Source of the DNA: Perilla frutescens
Taxonomy: Eukaryota > Streptophyta > Magnoliopsida > Lamiales > Lamiaceae
DNA length: 64,000 bases
Reading direction: 5' to 3'
Assembly: GCA_026008535.1 (NCBI GenBank)
Contig: BRKX01000014.1
Span: 42,724,506-42,788,505, forward strand
Shown here in pieces: positions 45,441-56,491 of the stretch; position 1 is the stretch's first letter, and each line of letters begins with the position of its first letter. A model generated the notes under the pieces. The model was not told the origin of the DNA. It searched no databases and saw only the letters and a list, made by a program, of their open reading frames with translations. Made by a program: the position numbers and the translations under genes.

Positions 45441-45444
45441 TTTA

Positions 45445-46663
45445 TGATACGACCCGACTATGCTAGGATGAATCTTGAGAACGTAGCAGAAGACTTCTGG
45501 ATACGAAACACGTCAGCGAATGAAAGGAAACAATCCGACTCAACTAAACAAATAAAATACGACTAATCTAGACAATTAAAAACACTTAAATTATGACACG
45601 ACTATGTAACACAAAACCAAATACCAAGGATGATAGGATGAAGGTATAAGGTTGATGATAGGGCTGGAATTTGTGTTTGGTGTTTAGGTGAAGAAGGGCT
45701 TGGAGTAGATAGGATATGTTAAGGATAAAACGAACTTACAGATGGATGGAACGGAAGAAGACTCGATCTCGAACTTGTGGAATGAAAGAGGCGTGCACCT
45801 TGGAGCTGGATGGAGGGCGTCGATTGATGTTGGATGGATGGTGATTGTTGTTGTGAATCACAACCCGATAGTCTTCTTGAATCTCGAATGTATCCAAGGT
45901 TGAAATCTCCAAGTTGATCTTCGATTAGCGAATACCAGTTAATCCCTCAAGTGGATTAAGCAATACCCTTGAATAAGATTTAGATGTGCTATTTCTAAGA
46001 ATGATAATTTTCTTGATGGAAAATAATCAAAAGAATATAAAGGTTGAGACACAATTAGATGCAAAAGCAAAATATCTTCAATAATGTCTAAAGTAACAAT
46101 GTAACACAAGACCCCTATTTATAAGACATAAGGGCCCAAAATATGAGCCTAATAATGACCAAAAATCTGGTCCAACTTGAAGACTAATTGGACTAGGAAA
46201 TTGCTTAAACTAGAATTCTATTTAAGGTAAGAACTTGCCTTAATTAAAACTCTAGTCAAACCTATGCTACTATGACCGAAAATTTGACTAAAAATTAAAT
46301 AAAAATCTGATCTTCTATAGTCCAAAATTAAATAAAATAAATACTATAGTCCAAATAAAATCAACCCCTAATTAAATAATCAAGGGCTGAAAACTACTCA
46401 GTATGGGCATACCGGCGGTACATACACACATGCACTCTTCATTCAGCACCATGCACACGTGCACTTCCTCAATCCATCTTCAACTGTTCAAGTTACGTTC
46501 TCCATGGTGTGATCTTGATCTTCAATAGTTAATAAATTAACTATCTTGGAATTGCTTCTCTCGACTTCTTCATCTCCAATCTCAAGCTTTCTTCGAATTG
46601 TCACTTGCAAGTATGCTTGAAGCTTCTTAGCTCTTGATCGAGTTATTGGTCCTCAAAATTGCA
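45445..46663 (-). repeat. 5' LTR of Gypsy F
   Basis: 1219 bp; plus strand TGATACGACCCG ... CAAAATTGCA. TATA (minus CTTATAAATAGGGG) near 46117. The sense start encodes GPITRSRAKKLQ, a motif often found at the C-terminus of Gypsy polyproteins, so here too coding sequence overlaps the LTR. It inserted in the gag of Copia G. Confidence 0.75.
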
Positions 46664-46970
46664 ACTCCGGGTCTTGATCTTCATGGTCTATCATGGCTTC
46701 ATCATCTACTGCAGAGAATATTGCATTGAGAGTTTTAGAGTTGACATTGTACCAGTTCTTCTGCGGCACAGTCCACTCTCCTTCTTCAATCTCCACATGC
46801 TTTCCTTCCTTGGAAATAGTTGGCTTTTCCCATCCTTCAGTGACACTCTTCCATCCGAGCTCATCAATCGATGTCAAGAATGCCCTCATCCTTGCTTTCC
46901 AGTGAGGATAGTTGTTGCCTTCTAGCAATGGTGGTCTGACCGTAGATCCTCCTTCTTTGATTGCACTCAT
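46664..46970 (-). pseudogene. Copia G gag N-terminus (truncated)
   Basis: Minus strand, about 102 codons from ATG at 46970: MSAIKEGGSTVRPPLLEGNN, then YPHWKARMRAFLTSIDELGW, NWYNVNSKTLNAIFSAVDDE. This is the N-terminal domain of SIRE-type Copia gag. It is cut off by the insertion of Gypsy F at 46663. The frame itself is open. Confidence 0.8.
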
Positions 46971-47061
46971 GGCTGAATTGCAACCAAAACCTTCATGCAG
47001 GTATGTACTTTTCAGGACTCTTTTCGTACTAAAACCAAAGGTGACCCGTTCTGGTACTAAT
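46971..47061 (-). mobile_element. Copia G leader and degenerate primer site
   Basis: Short leader between gag and LTR. The minus strand reads AGTACCAGAACGGG at about 47046-47059, two or three bases inside the LTR end, a decayed form of the TGGTACCAGAGCGGG-type primer site. Confidence 0.5.
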
Positions 47062-48010
47062 TGAAGTTACATAAACTATGTGCTCATGTTCATTATCATG
47101 TACGTGTACATTGTTGTGAACATGCAAGGTTAGAATATACAAACTTAAAGCAAGTAAAGAACACGAGGTTGGTAACCCTGTTCGATCAACTGATCTACGT
47201 CAGGGGGACTTCACAAGTCCGTGAGAAACAGTTTACTACTCCGTTGAATGGTTACAAAGGCTATTACATGAAGATTCCCGTCACTCGACCCCTTTTCTAC
47301 CCAATTCAACCTCTTTCACTAAACTGAATTGCGAGCTCCCCTCACAACCTAAAATCCCTCTAGTTTCCACAGGAAATCTCTCCCGAGATTGATCTAAGTG
47401 TGTATGAAAGTAAGTTTCAAACACAGACTAGAAACGCAATGATCTCAATGATCAAACCTAGTCTACCCGAATACTATATGCTCCAAAGATGAAGTTTTTT
47501 AACTCTCTGTGTATTCGTAAAACTCGTGTCACCAAAACTAGTCTGAATCTCAGGCTATTTATAAACAACATATATAGCTTAAACAAGGTAATCAGAAGTC
47601 CTATTTTGACTGGGATTCAACAAGGAAATTTTTCCTTATTTAAATTGGACTTTCCTAGTTTATATGTCTTTCTTGAATAGAACTCTACCTTTCTTTCTTT
47701 AATCTTCATCACGAACAATGTAGCTTCTATTTTGAAACGTCCATCTTGAATCTGCAGCTCCAGCTCTTTGATTCCAGAATGATACATCTCTTGTAAATTC
47801 TCTAGACAACCATGTACAAGATCATGTTCCTGAACAAGATGAAGTACATGACTTGATCTTCAATCAGATTGGCAGCGGAATATTCACAGTAATGTCCAGA
47901 ACATGTTATTCGAACATGAATAACCAAAACCTTTTGTGTTCTTTTGATATTGTCATATTGTCATACAGATTATGACAATCTTGAACACTTAAGTGTTAAT
48001 GGCACTAACA
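47062..48010 (-). repeat. 5' LTR of Copia G (G2)
   Basis: 949 bp; sense (minus) TGTTAGTGCC ... GTAACTTCA. TATA-like TATTTATAAAC at about 47556. Homologous to the remnant at 28127-29093. GAAAT at 48011-48015 would be the TSD. Confidence 0.7.
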
Positions 48011-48344
48011 GAAATGATGTGGATCTTTAACTGCCACATCACCTTTTGTTGGATGGAGTTTTAACACAGTTAAATCTACAAGCCTTAAATTGATGGTTTT
48101 AGATCTTTCAAGTCTTGAATCGATAGAATCTATCTTTTGAGTTGTATATTGATAGATAAACCATCTTTCGGGCCTTAAATTGATAATTCTCCTAAAATAA
48201 AATATAAAAGTAGAATGATCTATTGAAACAAAAAAAAATATTATAAAAACCTATTAAAATAAAAACTAATAATACATGGACCTATGAGTGTGTTTTGTTT
48301 AGATTCTTACAAAGTAATGAAAATAGTTTTCATGTAGTCTGGAC
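48011..48344. other. Unassigned AT-rich spacer
   Basis: About 330 bp with repeated GATAGA/TTAAATTGAT words; no gene or element ends seen. It may be the older DNA into which Copia G and Copia D inserted. Confidence 0.4.
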
Positions 48345-48795
48345 TGTTGTGCAAAAATATTAGTCAATTATGAGAATATTTGATATTTTGCAATTTGACT
48401 ATGATATGAATTAAATAAATATAAGATATTTATACTTTACATATTTTAGTAATAATTAATAATTATTAATTAGTTTCCTTACAAAATAAAATCCTGAACC
48501 GTGATAGGAAACTAACTTATATTAACTATTAAGATACTATCTAACCATGCTTATGTAAATATACCACGATAGATTGGAGGAAGGAAGACGAGCTTCATGC
48601 CAAAGTAATGTTAGAGAGAGTCTCCGGATGCGGCTAGCTTGTGTCCCAAGTAACAATTAAATTGTATTGAATTATCTTTGTAATTATTTGTAATTTAGTG
48701 TAGTCCCAAGCCTGATGTAAAAACCCTACTAGGATGTATATTTATACTGCCTTTGTGCATAATGAAATTAGTTTTTCCCATCATCTTTTTCTTTA
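48345..48795 (+). repeat. Probable 5' LTR of Copia D
   Basis: It starts TGTTGTGC (start uncertain) and ends about 48795 just before a decayed primer site TGGTATCACGAAG (48798-48810). A TATA-like run (GTATATTTATACTGC, about 48736) and GCATAATGAAATT near the 3' end fit a short LTR. The partner LTR is not in the window. Confidence 0.5.
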
Positions 48796-48869
48796 TATGG
48801 TATCACGAAGTCAGTAAGACTCTCGCGAGCACCATATTCAAAACTCTGATTTTTTTTCTTTCTCTCACC

Positions 48870-50291
48870 ATGTCCACCGCAAGCTCCCAGGTCTCCGACC
48901 AAAACTTGAAATTCCCCTCTGTCGTCATCCCTTCCTCTCCCATCCAGATCAACGTTGCTACTCATCTACCGATCCGCCTTACCACTACAAACTACTTCTC
49001 GTGGAAGCTACAATTCACCTCTCTATTCATTGGTCTCGATCTCATGGGCTTTCTTGATGGCTCGTCTCCAGCACCTCCGTCCGTGAAAACTGTCAAAGCT
49101 TCATTGTCCCTCAGTCCAGACTCTGTCCTTTGGAAGCGCCAAGATTAGCTAATCCTCCATGCACTCATCTCCCCTCTTTCAGAGCCTGCCATTCCGCTCA
49201 TTGCCTCCGCTACAACGTCTACCGAGGCGTGGTCTCATCTTGATCGCATCTTCTCCAAGCGATCTCAATCCTACATCATTCACTTGAAGGATAAATTGTC
49301 CTCTCTGCAGCGTGGTACGTCCTCCATCTCTGACTTCTTGCTGCAGATAAAAACCATCACCGACGAACTCTCTACCATCGGCTCTCCTACATCTGATGTC
49401 GATGTCTTGTTCTACTGCACTCGTGGCCTTGGTCATGCTTATAAGGATGTTGTTGTTGCACTTCGTACCCGTGATTCCTCCATCACATTTGAGGAACTAT
49501 ATGACAAACTTATTGATCATGAGATGCATATTCATGACTCCGAGCCACCATCACCGCAGCTCGACAATCCCACCCTGCACTACACCTCTCATAATCAGTC
49601 CAGCCGTCCACCTCACAATTTTACCAACCGCGCCACGCCTTGCCATTCACTGGCACCCAGTTTAGCTCCCAGCCTGCTCCCGTTCCTCACCGCTTCACAG
49701 TCATCACAGCAAGCCCCTGTCCGTGATTCTCATCTTGATGGAGTTCGCTCCACCATGTGTCAGTACTGTCAATGCCCTGGTCACACAGCCCAGACCTGTT
49801 GGGACTTATTTCCTCATCTCCGTCCCTCTCGACCAGTGGTGAATACCATCAACTCCGCACGGGACGCTGTCCCATCATAGATTGTCGACAGCGATGCATC
49901 TCACCACATCATCTCTGACCTCTCAGCTCTCTCATTGTCTGACTCCTACAATGGCCCCGATGATGTTGTTCTTGGTAATGATTCTTGACACTCTATCACT
50001 CACACGGGTTCAACTACTCTCCCTCCTCGATTTAAACTCTCCAATGTTCTGTGTGTTCCTTCTATAAACCGTGATGTTATTTTTGTTTCTCAGTTTAGTC
50101 ATCAAAATTCTGTCCATGTTGATTTTTATCCATCTCATTTCTTTGTTAATGATCTCCACACCGACCAAATCCTCCTCAAGGGTCAACTCGATGATAATCT
50201 CTATCGCTAGCTTGCTTTTTCACCCTTCTCCGCTGCTCCTGTCTTGCTCTCCCTCACTTGTGTCTCTCCCTCTATCTGGCATAGTCATCTT
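48870..50291 (+). pseudogene. Copia D gag, protease, start of integrase (broken)
   Basis: Plus strand. Gag starts MSTASSQVSDQNLKFPSV at 48870 and has LTTTNYFSWKLQFTSLFIGL, LQRGTSSISDFLLQIKTI, GLGHAYKDVV and the CCHC knuckle CQYCQCPGHTAQTC (about 49760). The protease motif follows as IVDSDASHHI, with Asp where the family has Gly. At least five stops, including TAG at 49146, 49878 and 50065. The frame ends IWHSHL at 50291 where Gypsy C inserted and resumes at 58936 with GHPS. RetroFit/Ale-like by gag form. Confidence 0.85.
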
Positions 50292-51131
50292 TGATGCGAT
50301 CCTCACCGGCATGACGATGATGATTGCGTTGTTTTCCCAGGAGTATCAGGTTACACAAATAATTGAGAATGAAAGATCCAAACCCTAGCCTCACAATGAA
50401 ATTGAACCACGAATTTGATGGAATTCGCGACCCTCGATTGATTGGAAACACGAACTTGGATTGTTGTGTTGACGCCATAAACAGGGATGTGAATCCGTTT
50501 GATAAGTCGATTGAATCTCACGCTATGTTATGAAACTCGTATAATTCTCTTAGAGAGAAAAGTGAAAAACTCACAATTAAATTTAATATCAAAGTGGTAT
50601 TTCCTAAATAATCAAGCCCTAAAATAAAATCCTACACAAACTAGGAAACAAAACAAGTCAAAATTCGGAACCGCCCGTACAGGCGCGACACGGGTTCGGT
50701 CGCGCCACCTTTGGTCAGGTCGTGCCTCGGAGGTTCGAGTGCGGTCGCGCTGCGTCTGACCTCGGGTCGCGCCTCCCTTGGTGTTTTTCAACCCTCTACA
50801 TGGACGCGCAGTCACACCGTGTATGACCCCGTGTCGCGCCTTGGTCACGCCAGGACTGTGCTCGGGCCGCGCCGGTCCTCCATCTCACACTCGCATGTGA
50901 TCTTCATCCTCCAATGATGCTGGGCTTCAACTCCTTCGATGGGTCTCCTTGACACCTCTTAGATCCAGACTCCTTGTATAAATCCACTGAGACTCTCCTT
51001 GAATCTCTTAGCTCTTGACCATGTCAATAAATCCACTGAGACTCTCCTTGAATCTCTTAGCTCTTGACCGTGTCACTGGCCCTTCCGGTACTTTGATTGG
51101 ATCAGACATCTCCTCGGCTTGGGTCATATCA
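50292..51131 (-). repeat. 3' LTR of Gypsy C (C1)
   Basis: 840 bp; plus strand TGATGCGATCC ... GTCATATCA. GC-rich island 50665-50880. A 49-bp tandem duplication (units starting 50981 and 51030) is absent from C2, and C1 lacks a block of about 36 bp with the TATA box that C2 has at 58425-58455. Confidence 0.85.
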
Positions 51132-51421
51132 AGATCCGAAGAGCTATTAGATTTGATTCACTCTAACCTGTGAAGCCCTATGTCAGTTCAAGCTCGAGGA
51201 GGTTTCGAGTATTTCATCACTCTCATTGATGATTACTCTAGATATGGTCATATCTACTTGTTGCGTCGTAAGTCTGAATGCTTTGAGAAATTCAAAGAGT
51301 TCAAGGCAGAAGCGGAGAAACGAATAGGCAGAAGTATCAAGTCACTACGTTCTGATCATGGTAGTGAGTACCTCTCAAGAGAATTTAGGGATTACATGGT
51401 AGAGAATGGGATTACCTCTCA
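51132..51421 (+). pseudogene. Copia integrase fragment
   Basis: Plus-strand scrap of about 96 codons: LLDLIHSNL, SVQARGGFEYFITLIDDYSR, KEFKAEAEKRIGRSIKSLRS, DHGSEYL. It closely resembles the Copia-B integrase (11050-11300), but the Asp-Arg-Gly-Gly around the second catalytic Asp reads DHGS and one stop follows HSNL. It lies between the Gypsy C LTR and an E2-type LTR scrap, so it came in by insertion and deletion or by template switching. Confidence 0.8.
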
Positions 51422-51568
51422 GTCGAGTCTTAAATATCGAGTTTAGTCGTTAGTTTAGTTTAATTATAGAGTCAGATTGAAGCCCTTCATTCGCCTGACA
51501 TGTTTCGATCTATAAGTCTTCCGCATATTTTTCTCTCGGTGTTGATCATCATACCGGGAATCATATCA
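51422..51568 (+). repeat. E2-family LTR fragment (inverted)
   Basis: Reverse complement of about 52700-52840 (E2 LTR): CGAGTCTTAAATATCGAG, GCCCTTCATTCGCCTGAC, TGATCATCATACC, ATCATATCA. It is the sense 3' end of an E2-type LTR on the plus strand, inserted in the RT of Gypsy C. Confidence 0.75.
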
Positions 51569-52693
51569 TGTCCCTTCTCCAACAGCTCTTGTATTTGACC
51601 TTCTAGCTCTTTTGTCTCCTCAGGATTGCTCCGATAGACTGGTCGGTTTGGCAATGTGACATCGGGCACAAAATCAATTTGATGCTCGATTTCCCTAATT
51701 GGTGGCAAAACAGGTGGCCTCTCTTCGAGAAACGCATCCTTGAATTTCTGCAAAAGAGATACAATAAAACTAGGCAAAGATGGATCAAATTGGTTAGCAC
51801 TCATTAATACATCTCTGCAGATCATCAAGTACATAGGCTTCTCATTTTGCACAGCCCATTTGACGTCGTTAGCTGTGGCAAAACAAGCGTGTTGGACCAC
51901 CTCCTTTCCAACATTGGCCTCCTTCCCTTTCTTCCTCATGGTATCGGCCTCCTCTTGCAACTTTACTTGGTCCTCATACACTTGGGATGGTGTTAGAGGC
52001 GCTAGTGTCACCGTCTTCTTGTTAAGTACAAAAGAGTACTTATTTGTGAAACCATCATGCTTCACCCTCCTATCGAATTGCCATGGACGTCCTAGCAAAA
52101 TGTGTCCCGCTTGCATAGGCACGACGTCGCACAACACTTTATCTTTATACTTGACAATCCGAAATGGCACTCGAACTTGCTTGTTCACCTTGGTTTCACC
52201 ACTATCGTTCAACCACTGCAACTTGTATGGCTTAGGATGCTTGAGAACCGGCAAACCTAATTTTGTCACCATCACAACACTTGCAATATTAGTACAACTA
52301 CCCCCATCAATAATCATACTACATACCTTATCCTTGATTTGGCATCGGGTATGGAATATCTTCTCCCTTTGCTCCTCATCGATGCTCCTGGTGTGCAAGC
52401 TAAGAGACTTGCGTGCAACCAAAATGAGAGCATTGGGCGCTGCGTACTCCTCTTCCCCACTCAATTCGGACAATCCCAGCATCTCCGGATCAACTTCTTC
52501 TTCATCCGTCACAATCTCACCATTGTCCTTCAAAATCATCACACGTCGGTTTGGGCATTGGTTGGCTATGTGACCTCTACCTTGACATTTAAAGCATTTA
52601 ATGTCTCGGTTTCGGTTATCCGATGAGTCTTGATTACTCAATCCCATCACTGTAGGTACTTCGGTCTTTGGTTTAGTGAATGGTTTCGTCTCA
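51569..52693 (-). pseudogene. Gypsy C: zinc knuckle, protease, RT start
   Basis: Minus strand, one open frame. CCHC knuckle CFKCQGRGHIANQC (about 52590), acidic linker, protease motif MIIDGGSCTNIAS (about 52310) with the DGG form seen in Reina-type chromoviruses, HILLGRPWQFDRRVKHDG, and the RT entry region LLQKFKDAFLEERP, LPPIREIEHQIDFVP, ELEGQIQELLEKG. It ends there, before any catalytic RT motif, at an inverted E2 LTR scrap. Upstream, the frame joins gag across E2 at 56492. Confidence 0.88.
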
Positions 52694-53935
52694 TGATAAG
52701 ATCCTGATATGATGGTCAACACTGAGAGAAAATGTAGCGGAAGACTTTTAGATCGAAACACGTCAGGCGAATGAAGGGCTTCAATCCGACTCTATGATTA
52801 AACTAAACTAATGACTAAGCTCGATATTTAAGACTCGAATGTGAAAGAAAAAGGGTATGGACGTATAGTATGATGATAGAGGGTGAAGAAAGGCTGGTGT
52901 AGATAGGTTATGATAAGAAAATAATGAACTTTCGGGATAGGTGCTTATCCTGGCGCGAATAGCACGTATACTTGGAATTGGCGGCAATTGCTTGGATACT
53001 TATCTAACTCGACTGGATCTAGATGGATGATGTTAAAATGGACATAGGATGGTAGATGGATGTTGTTGAAGGCGTTCGGCGTTGATGTGTTGGTAGAATG
53101 AGTCGATAACGCAGCTGCTAACCCCGTGAAGATAACCTCACCAAACATATAACAATCGGTTGTCTTCTCGATAGCAATCCAACCTTATTCCCACAAGTGA
53201 AATAGAACGAGATTTAAGAACAAAACTTGGAAATTGGTAGGCTTTCAAGAGTTCAATTTTCGGCTGAAAATTAAGAAAAGAGGATCTTGGGTGAGACAAT
53301 ATTGAAAGGTAAATTCTTCATAATTAAATATGGTCTAAATATCAAAGTAACAATGATCCCCTATTTATAATAGAGAAATGGACGAAAATTCCAAGATAAA
53401 TCCTAAAAGAAATCTAAAATTAAAGCTATCTTAATCTAACTAGGATTCCTACCTTAATTAGAACTCTATTTAAGGTAGTTCCAAAAAGACCAAAAATAAA
53501 GTAATAAAAATCTATCTAATGGATAAAATAACCCAACAACTTTGAGCCTTCAAATTAGACTCTAATTAATTTATTATGACTGAAAATTAAAGGATAAAAA
53601 TTGGCCCAATCCAGATTTAACTATTCTTCATGCATGCAGATCCGAGACTTGCTGCTTCCCATGCAAACACGTGAATTCCACATGCACACATCCAATTTGA
53701 CTCGTTCTTTTCCTAAGATCTCAAACAAGCTTCCGCATCATTAATAGACGTAAACTTAATCCAGCTTTGATGCCTAGGCTGCTCGTTCCATTATTTCTTC
53801 AAAATACTTTTGTTCTTCATGTTTTGTTTTTCAAACCTAGATCTCCAATCTTTAATTATTAACAAAGTAACAATTTTGGAAACTTTTAATGGCAACTTTA
53901 GATTTGATTTGTTGACGCTTATCGTGCTCGTATCA
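52694..53935 (-). repeat. 3' LTR of E2
   Basis: 1242 bp; plus strand TGATAAGATCC ... CTCGTATCA. TATA region CCCCTATTTATAATAGAG at about 53358-53375. Confidence 0.9.
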
Positions 53936-54611
53936 TTCCCCTCCTCTTGAAAAGAATTCATCCTCGAATTCGAAGCTCCGGGATCAAAGATGAACGCAAA
54001 TGGATCATCAATCTTTCTTTGCACAAACTCAACTTTCAATGGAATAACTTCAACAACCTGTAAAATAGAGATAGCACAAGAAAATGGTTGACAAATGATG
54101 TTCGAATTTGGCAGCTCTTCCGGGCTCATTTGCTCGAGTTATTTGAAATCAATGCTCTATTGATGCCAATCTCTTTTTCTTCAAAATACGGCTGTATTTC
54201 CTCCAACTTTTCAATTACTTCAACTTTCTTAACTGCATCATTGACCTTCATTTCTTCTTCCTTGACTTCGGCTAGTTCTTCTTCAGATTTGGTGTCAATC
54301 GGAAGCTGCTTTAACTCCTCTTCATGGACTGGATAGATAGAGCATTGTTCGTCACATGCTAGACTTGACAGAACAATGACCGGCTGAATGGGAGGTGCAG
54401 TCCGTGTAGGTGGTACATAGGTATGTAGAGACTCCTTAAATGACTCAGGTTGGTAACTCGTGGTCAAGCGGGCTGTTTGGCGTTGAGCTCTAGGTGGTGG
54501 AGATGATGTTTTTTGCGTGTTCAGACTCTCAAGTTGCTCCGTTAACTTAGCTAGGCAACTGACTAGATTTTTCGTCAATGACTGTTTGCTTTTATCCATG
54601 CTTTCAATCAT
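53791..54611 (-). pseudogene. E2 ORF of unknown function, in two overlapping frames
   Basis: Minus strand. Frame one (54611-54126) starts MIESMDKSKQSLTKNLVSCL and is rich in Glu, Lys and Pro. Frame two (54129-53791) overlaps it by ATGA and reads MSPEELPNSNIICQPF ... KIDDPFAFIFDPGA, NSFQEEGNDTSTISVNKSN, IKDWRSRFEKQ. In E1 the two parts are one frame, so a single frameshift separates them here, or the ATGA overlap is used. NSFQEEGN is again the polypurine tract, and the end lies in the LTR. The N-terminus (DTKYHFDAM) resembles Gypsy F gag (DPKYQFEAM). No known domain; no function claimed. Confidence 0.65.
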
Positions 54612-55230
54612 TGCATCAAAATGGTATTTCGTGTCCCATGCAAGGAACTGGCTGGATGACTCGGGTGCATCATATGGATTTATTTATCTTGAATAGAGTA
54701 GTGGATGTGTGAGATGGTGTATATGAACCAGCTGTCCAGTGTAGGTAGACTGGCTGAAACGGGTGTATGGATTAGGTGTACGAGTGTATGAACCTGGTGG
54801 TGTACGAATGGTGTATAGTGCACACTGTGGTGTAGGGGGTAATTTTCGATCCACTAGTGATATGGACGAAAATTAAGGTCAAGAAAAGAAAAAGAATAGG
54901 TGAAGAAAGATTAGGATGAAATAAAGCTAGATGAGGAAAGAAAAGATATATATAAGGAATGTTGATTTTGGATGTGTTTCACAAGTGTGGACACAATCTA
55001 AATAACCTAAAATATCTAATATGGATGAGGGAAGTCTAAACCAAGTAGGAAAGAAAGAAGAAATTCGAAAATCTGATCATTTTTTTTCAGATTTTTTTTG
55101 GCATATTTTTTTTTTGCTATTCGGCTACAACCTTCTTGCTTCTCTTTTTTTTCAATAAATGACACTAATTACAACTCAATGACACGTAGGACAATACATC
55201 GGATTGAACCATGGCCAGCTATGCTGACGT

Positions 55231-55245
55231 GGCTCTGATGCCAAA
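55231..55245 (-). promoter_or_regulatory. Primer binding site of E2
   Basis: Minus strand TTTGGCATCAGAGCC directly at the LTR end; the initiator-tRNA-Met type with one change. Confidence 0.8.
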
Positions 55246-56486
55246 TGATAAGATCCTGGTATTATGATCAACACTGAGAGAAAACGGAGCGGAAGACTTT
55301 TAGAACAAAACATGTCAGGCGAATGAAGGGCTTCAATCCGACTCTATGATTAAACTAAACTAATGACTAAACTCAATATTTAAGACTCAAATATGAAAGA
55401 AAAAGGGTATGGACGTATAGTATGATCATAGGGGTGAAGAAAGGCTGATGTAGATAGGTTATGCTAAGAAAATAAAGAACTTATGGGATAGGTGCTTATC
55501 CTGGCGCGAATAGCACGTATACTTGGAATTGGCGGCAACAGCTTGGATACTTATGTAACTTGACTAGATCTTGATGGATGATGTTGGAATGGACGTAAGA
55601 TGGTAGATGGATGTTGTTGAAGGCGTTCGACATTGATGTGTTGGTAGAATGAGTCGATAACGCAGCTGCAAACCCCGTGAAGATAACCTCACGAAACATA
55701 CAACAATCGGTTGTCTTCTCGATAGCAATCCAACCATATTCCCACAAGTGAAATAGAGCGAGATTTAAGAATAAAACTTTGAAGTTTCTAGGCTTTCAAG
55801 AGTTCAATTTTCGGATGAAAATTAAGAAAAGAGGATCTTGGGTGAGACAATATTGAAAGGTAAATTCTTCTTAATCAAATATGGTCTAAATATCAAAGTA
55901 ACAATGATCCCCTATTTATAATAGAGGGATGGACGAAAATTCCAAGATACATCCTAAAAGAAATCGAAAATTAAAGCTATCCTAATCTAACTAGGATTCC
56001 TACCTTAATTAGAACTCTATTTAAGGTAGTTCTAAAAGGACCAAAAATAAAGTAATAAAAATCTATCTAATGGATAAAATAACCCAACAACTTTGGGCCT
56101 TCAAATTGGACTCTAATTAATTGATTATGACTGAAAATTAAAGGATAAAAATCAGCCCAATCCAGATTTAACTATTCTTCATGCATGCAGATCCGAGACT
56201 TGCTGTTTCCCATGCAAACACGTGAATTCCACATGCACACGTCCAATTCAACTCGTTCTTTTCCTAAGCTCTCGAACAAGCTTCATCATCATTAATGGAC
56301 GTAAACTTGATCCATCTTTGATGCCTAGGCTGCTTGTTCCATTGTTTCTTCAAAATACTTGTGTTCTTCATGTTTTGTTCTTCAAACCTAGATCTCCAAT
56401 CTTTAATTATTAACAAAGTAACAATCTTGGAAACTTTTAATGGCGGCTTTGGATTTGATTTGTTGACTCTTATCGTGCTCGTATCA
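55246..56486 (-). repeat. 5' LTR of E2
   Basis: 1241 bp, same ends as 52694-53935. TATA inverted repeat CCCCTATT-TAT-AATAGAGGG at 55909-55929. Confidence 0.9.
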
Positions 56487-56491
56487 TCTCA

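Larger units (their letters stand above)
52694..56486 (-). mobile_element. Non-autonomous LTR element E2 with perfect TSD
   Basis: 3793 bp, minus sense: 3' LTR 52694-53935, polypurine tract 53936-53948, ORF 53791-54611, leader, PBS 55231-55245, 5' LTR 55246-56486. TCTCA at 52689-52693 and 56487-56491 is a perfect 5-bp TSD; removing the element joins Gypsy C gag. No capsid, protease, RT or integrase. The two LTRs differ at about 29 of the first 370 positions by eye, so it is old. Confidence 0.88.

Noticed and set aside
51740..52573. Plus-strand 277-codon frame over Gypsy C protease
   Set aside because: Antisense to a frame with clear knuckle and protease motifs; no motif of its own.
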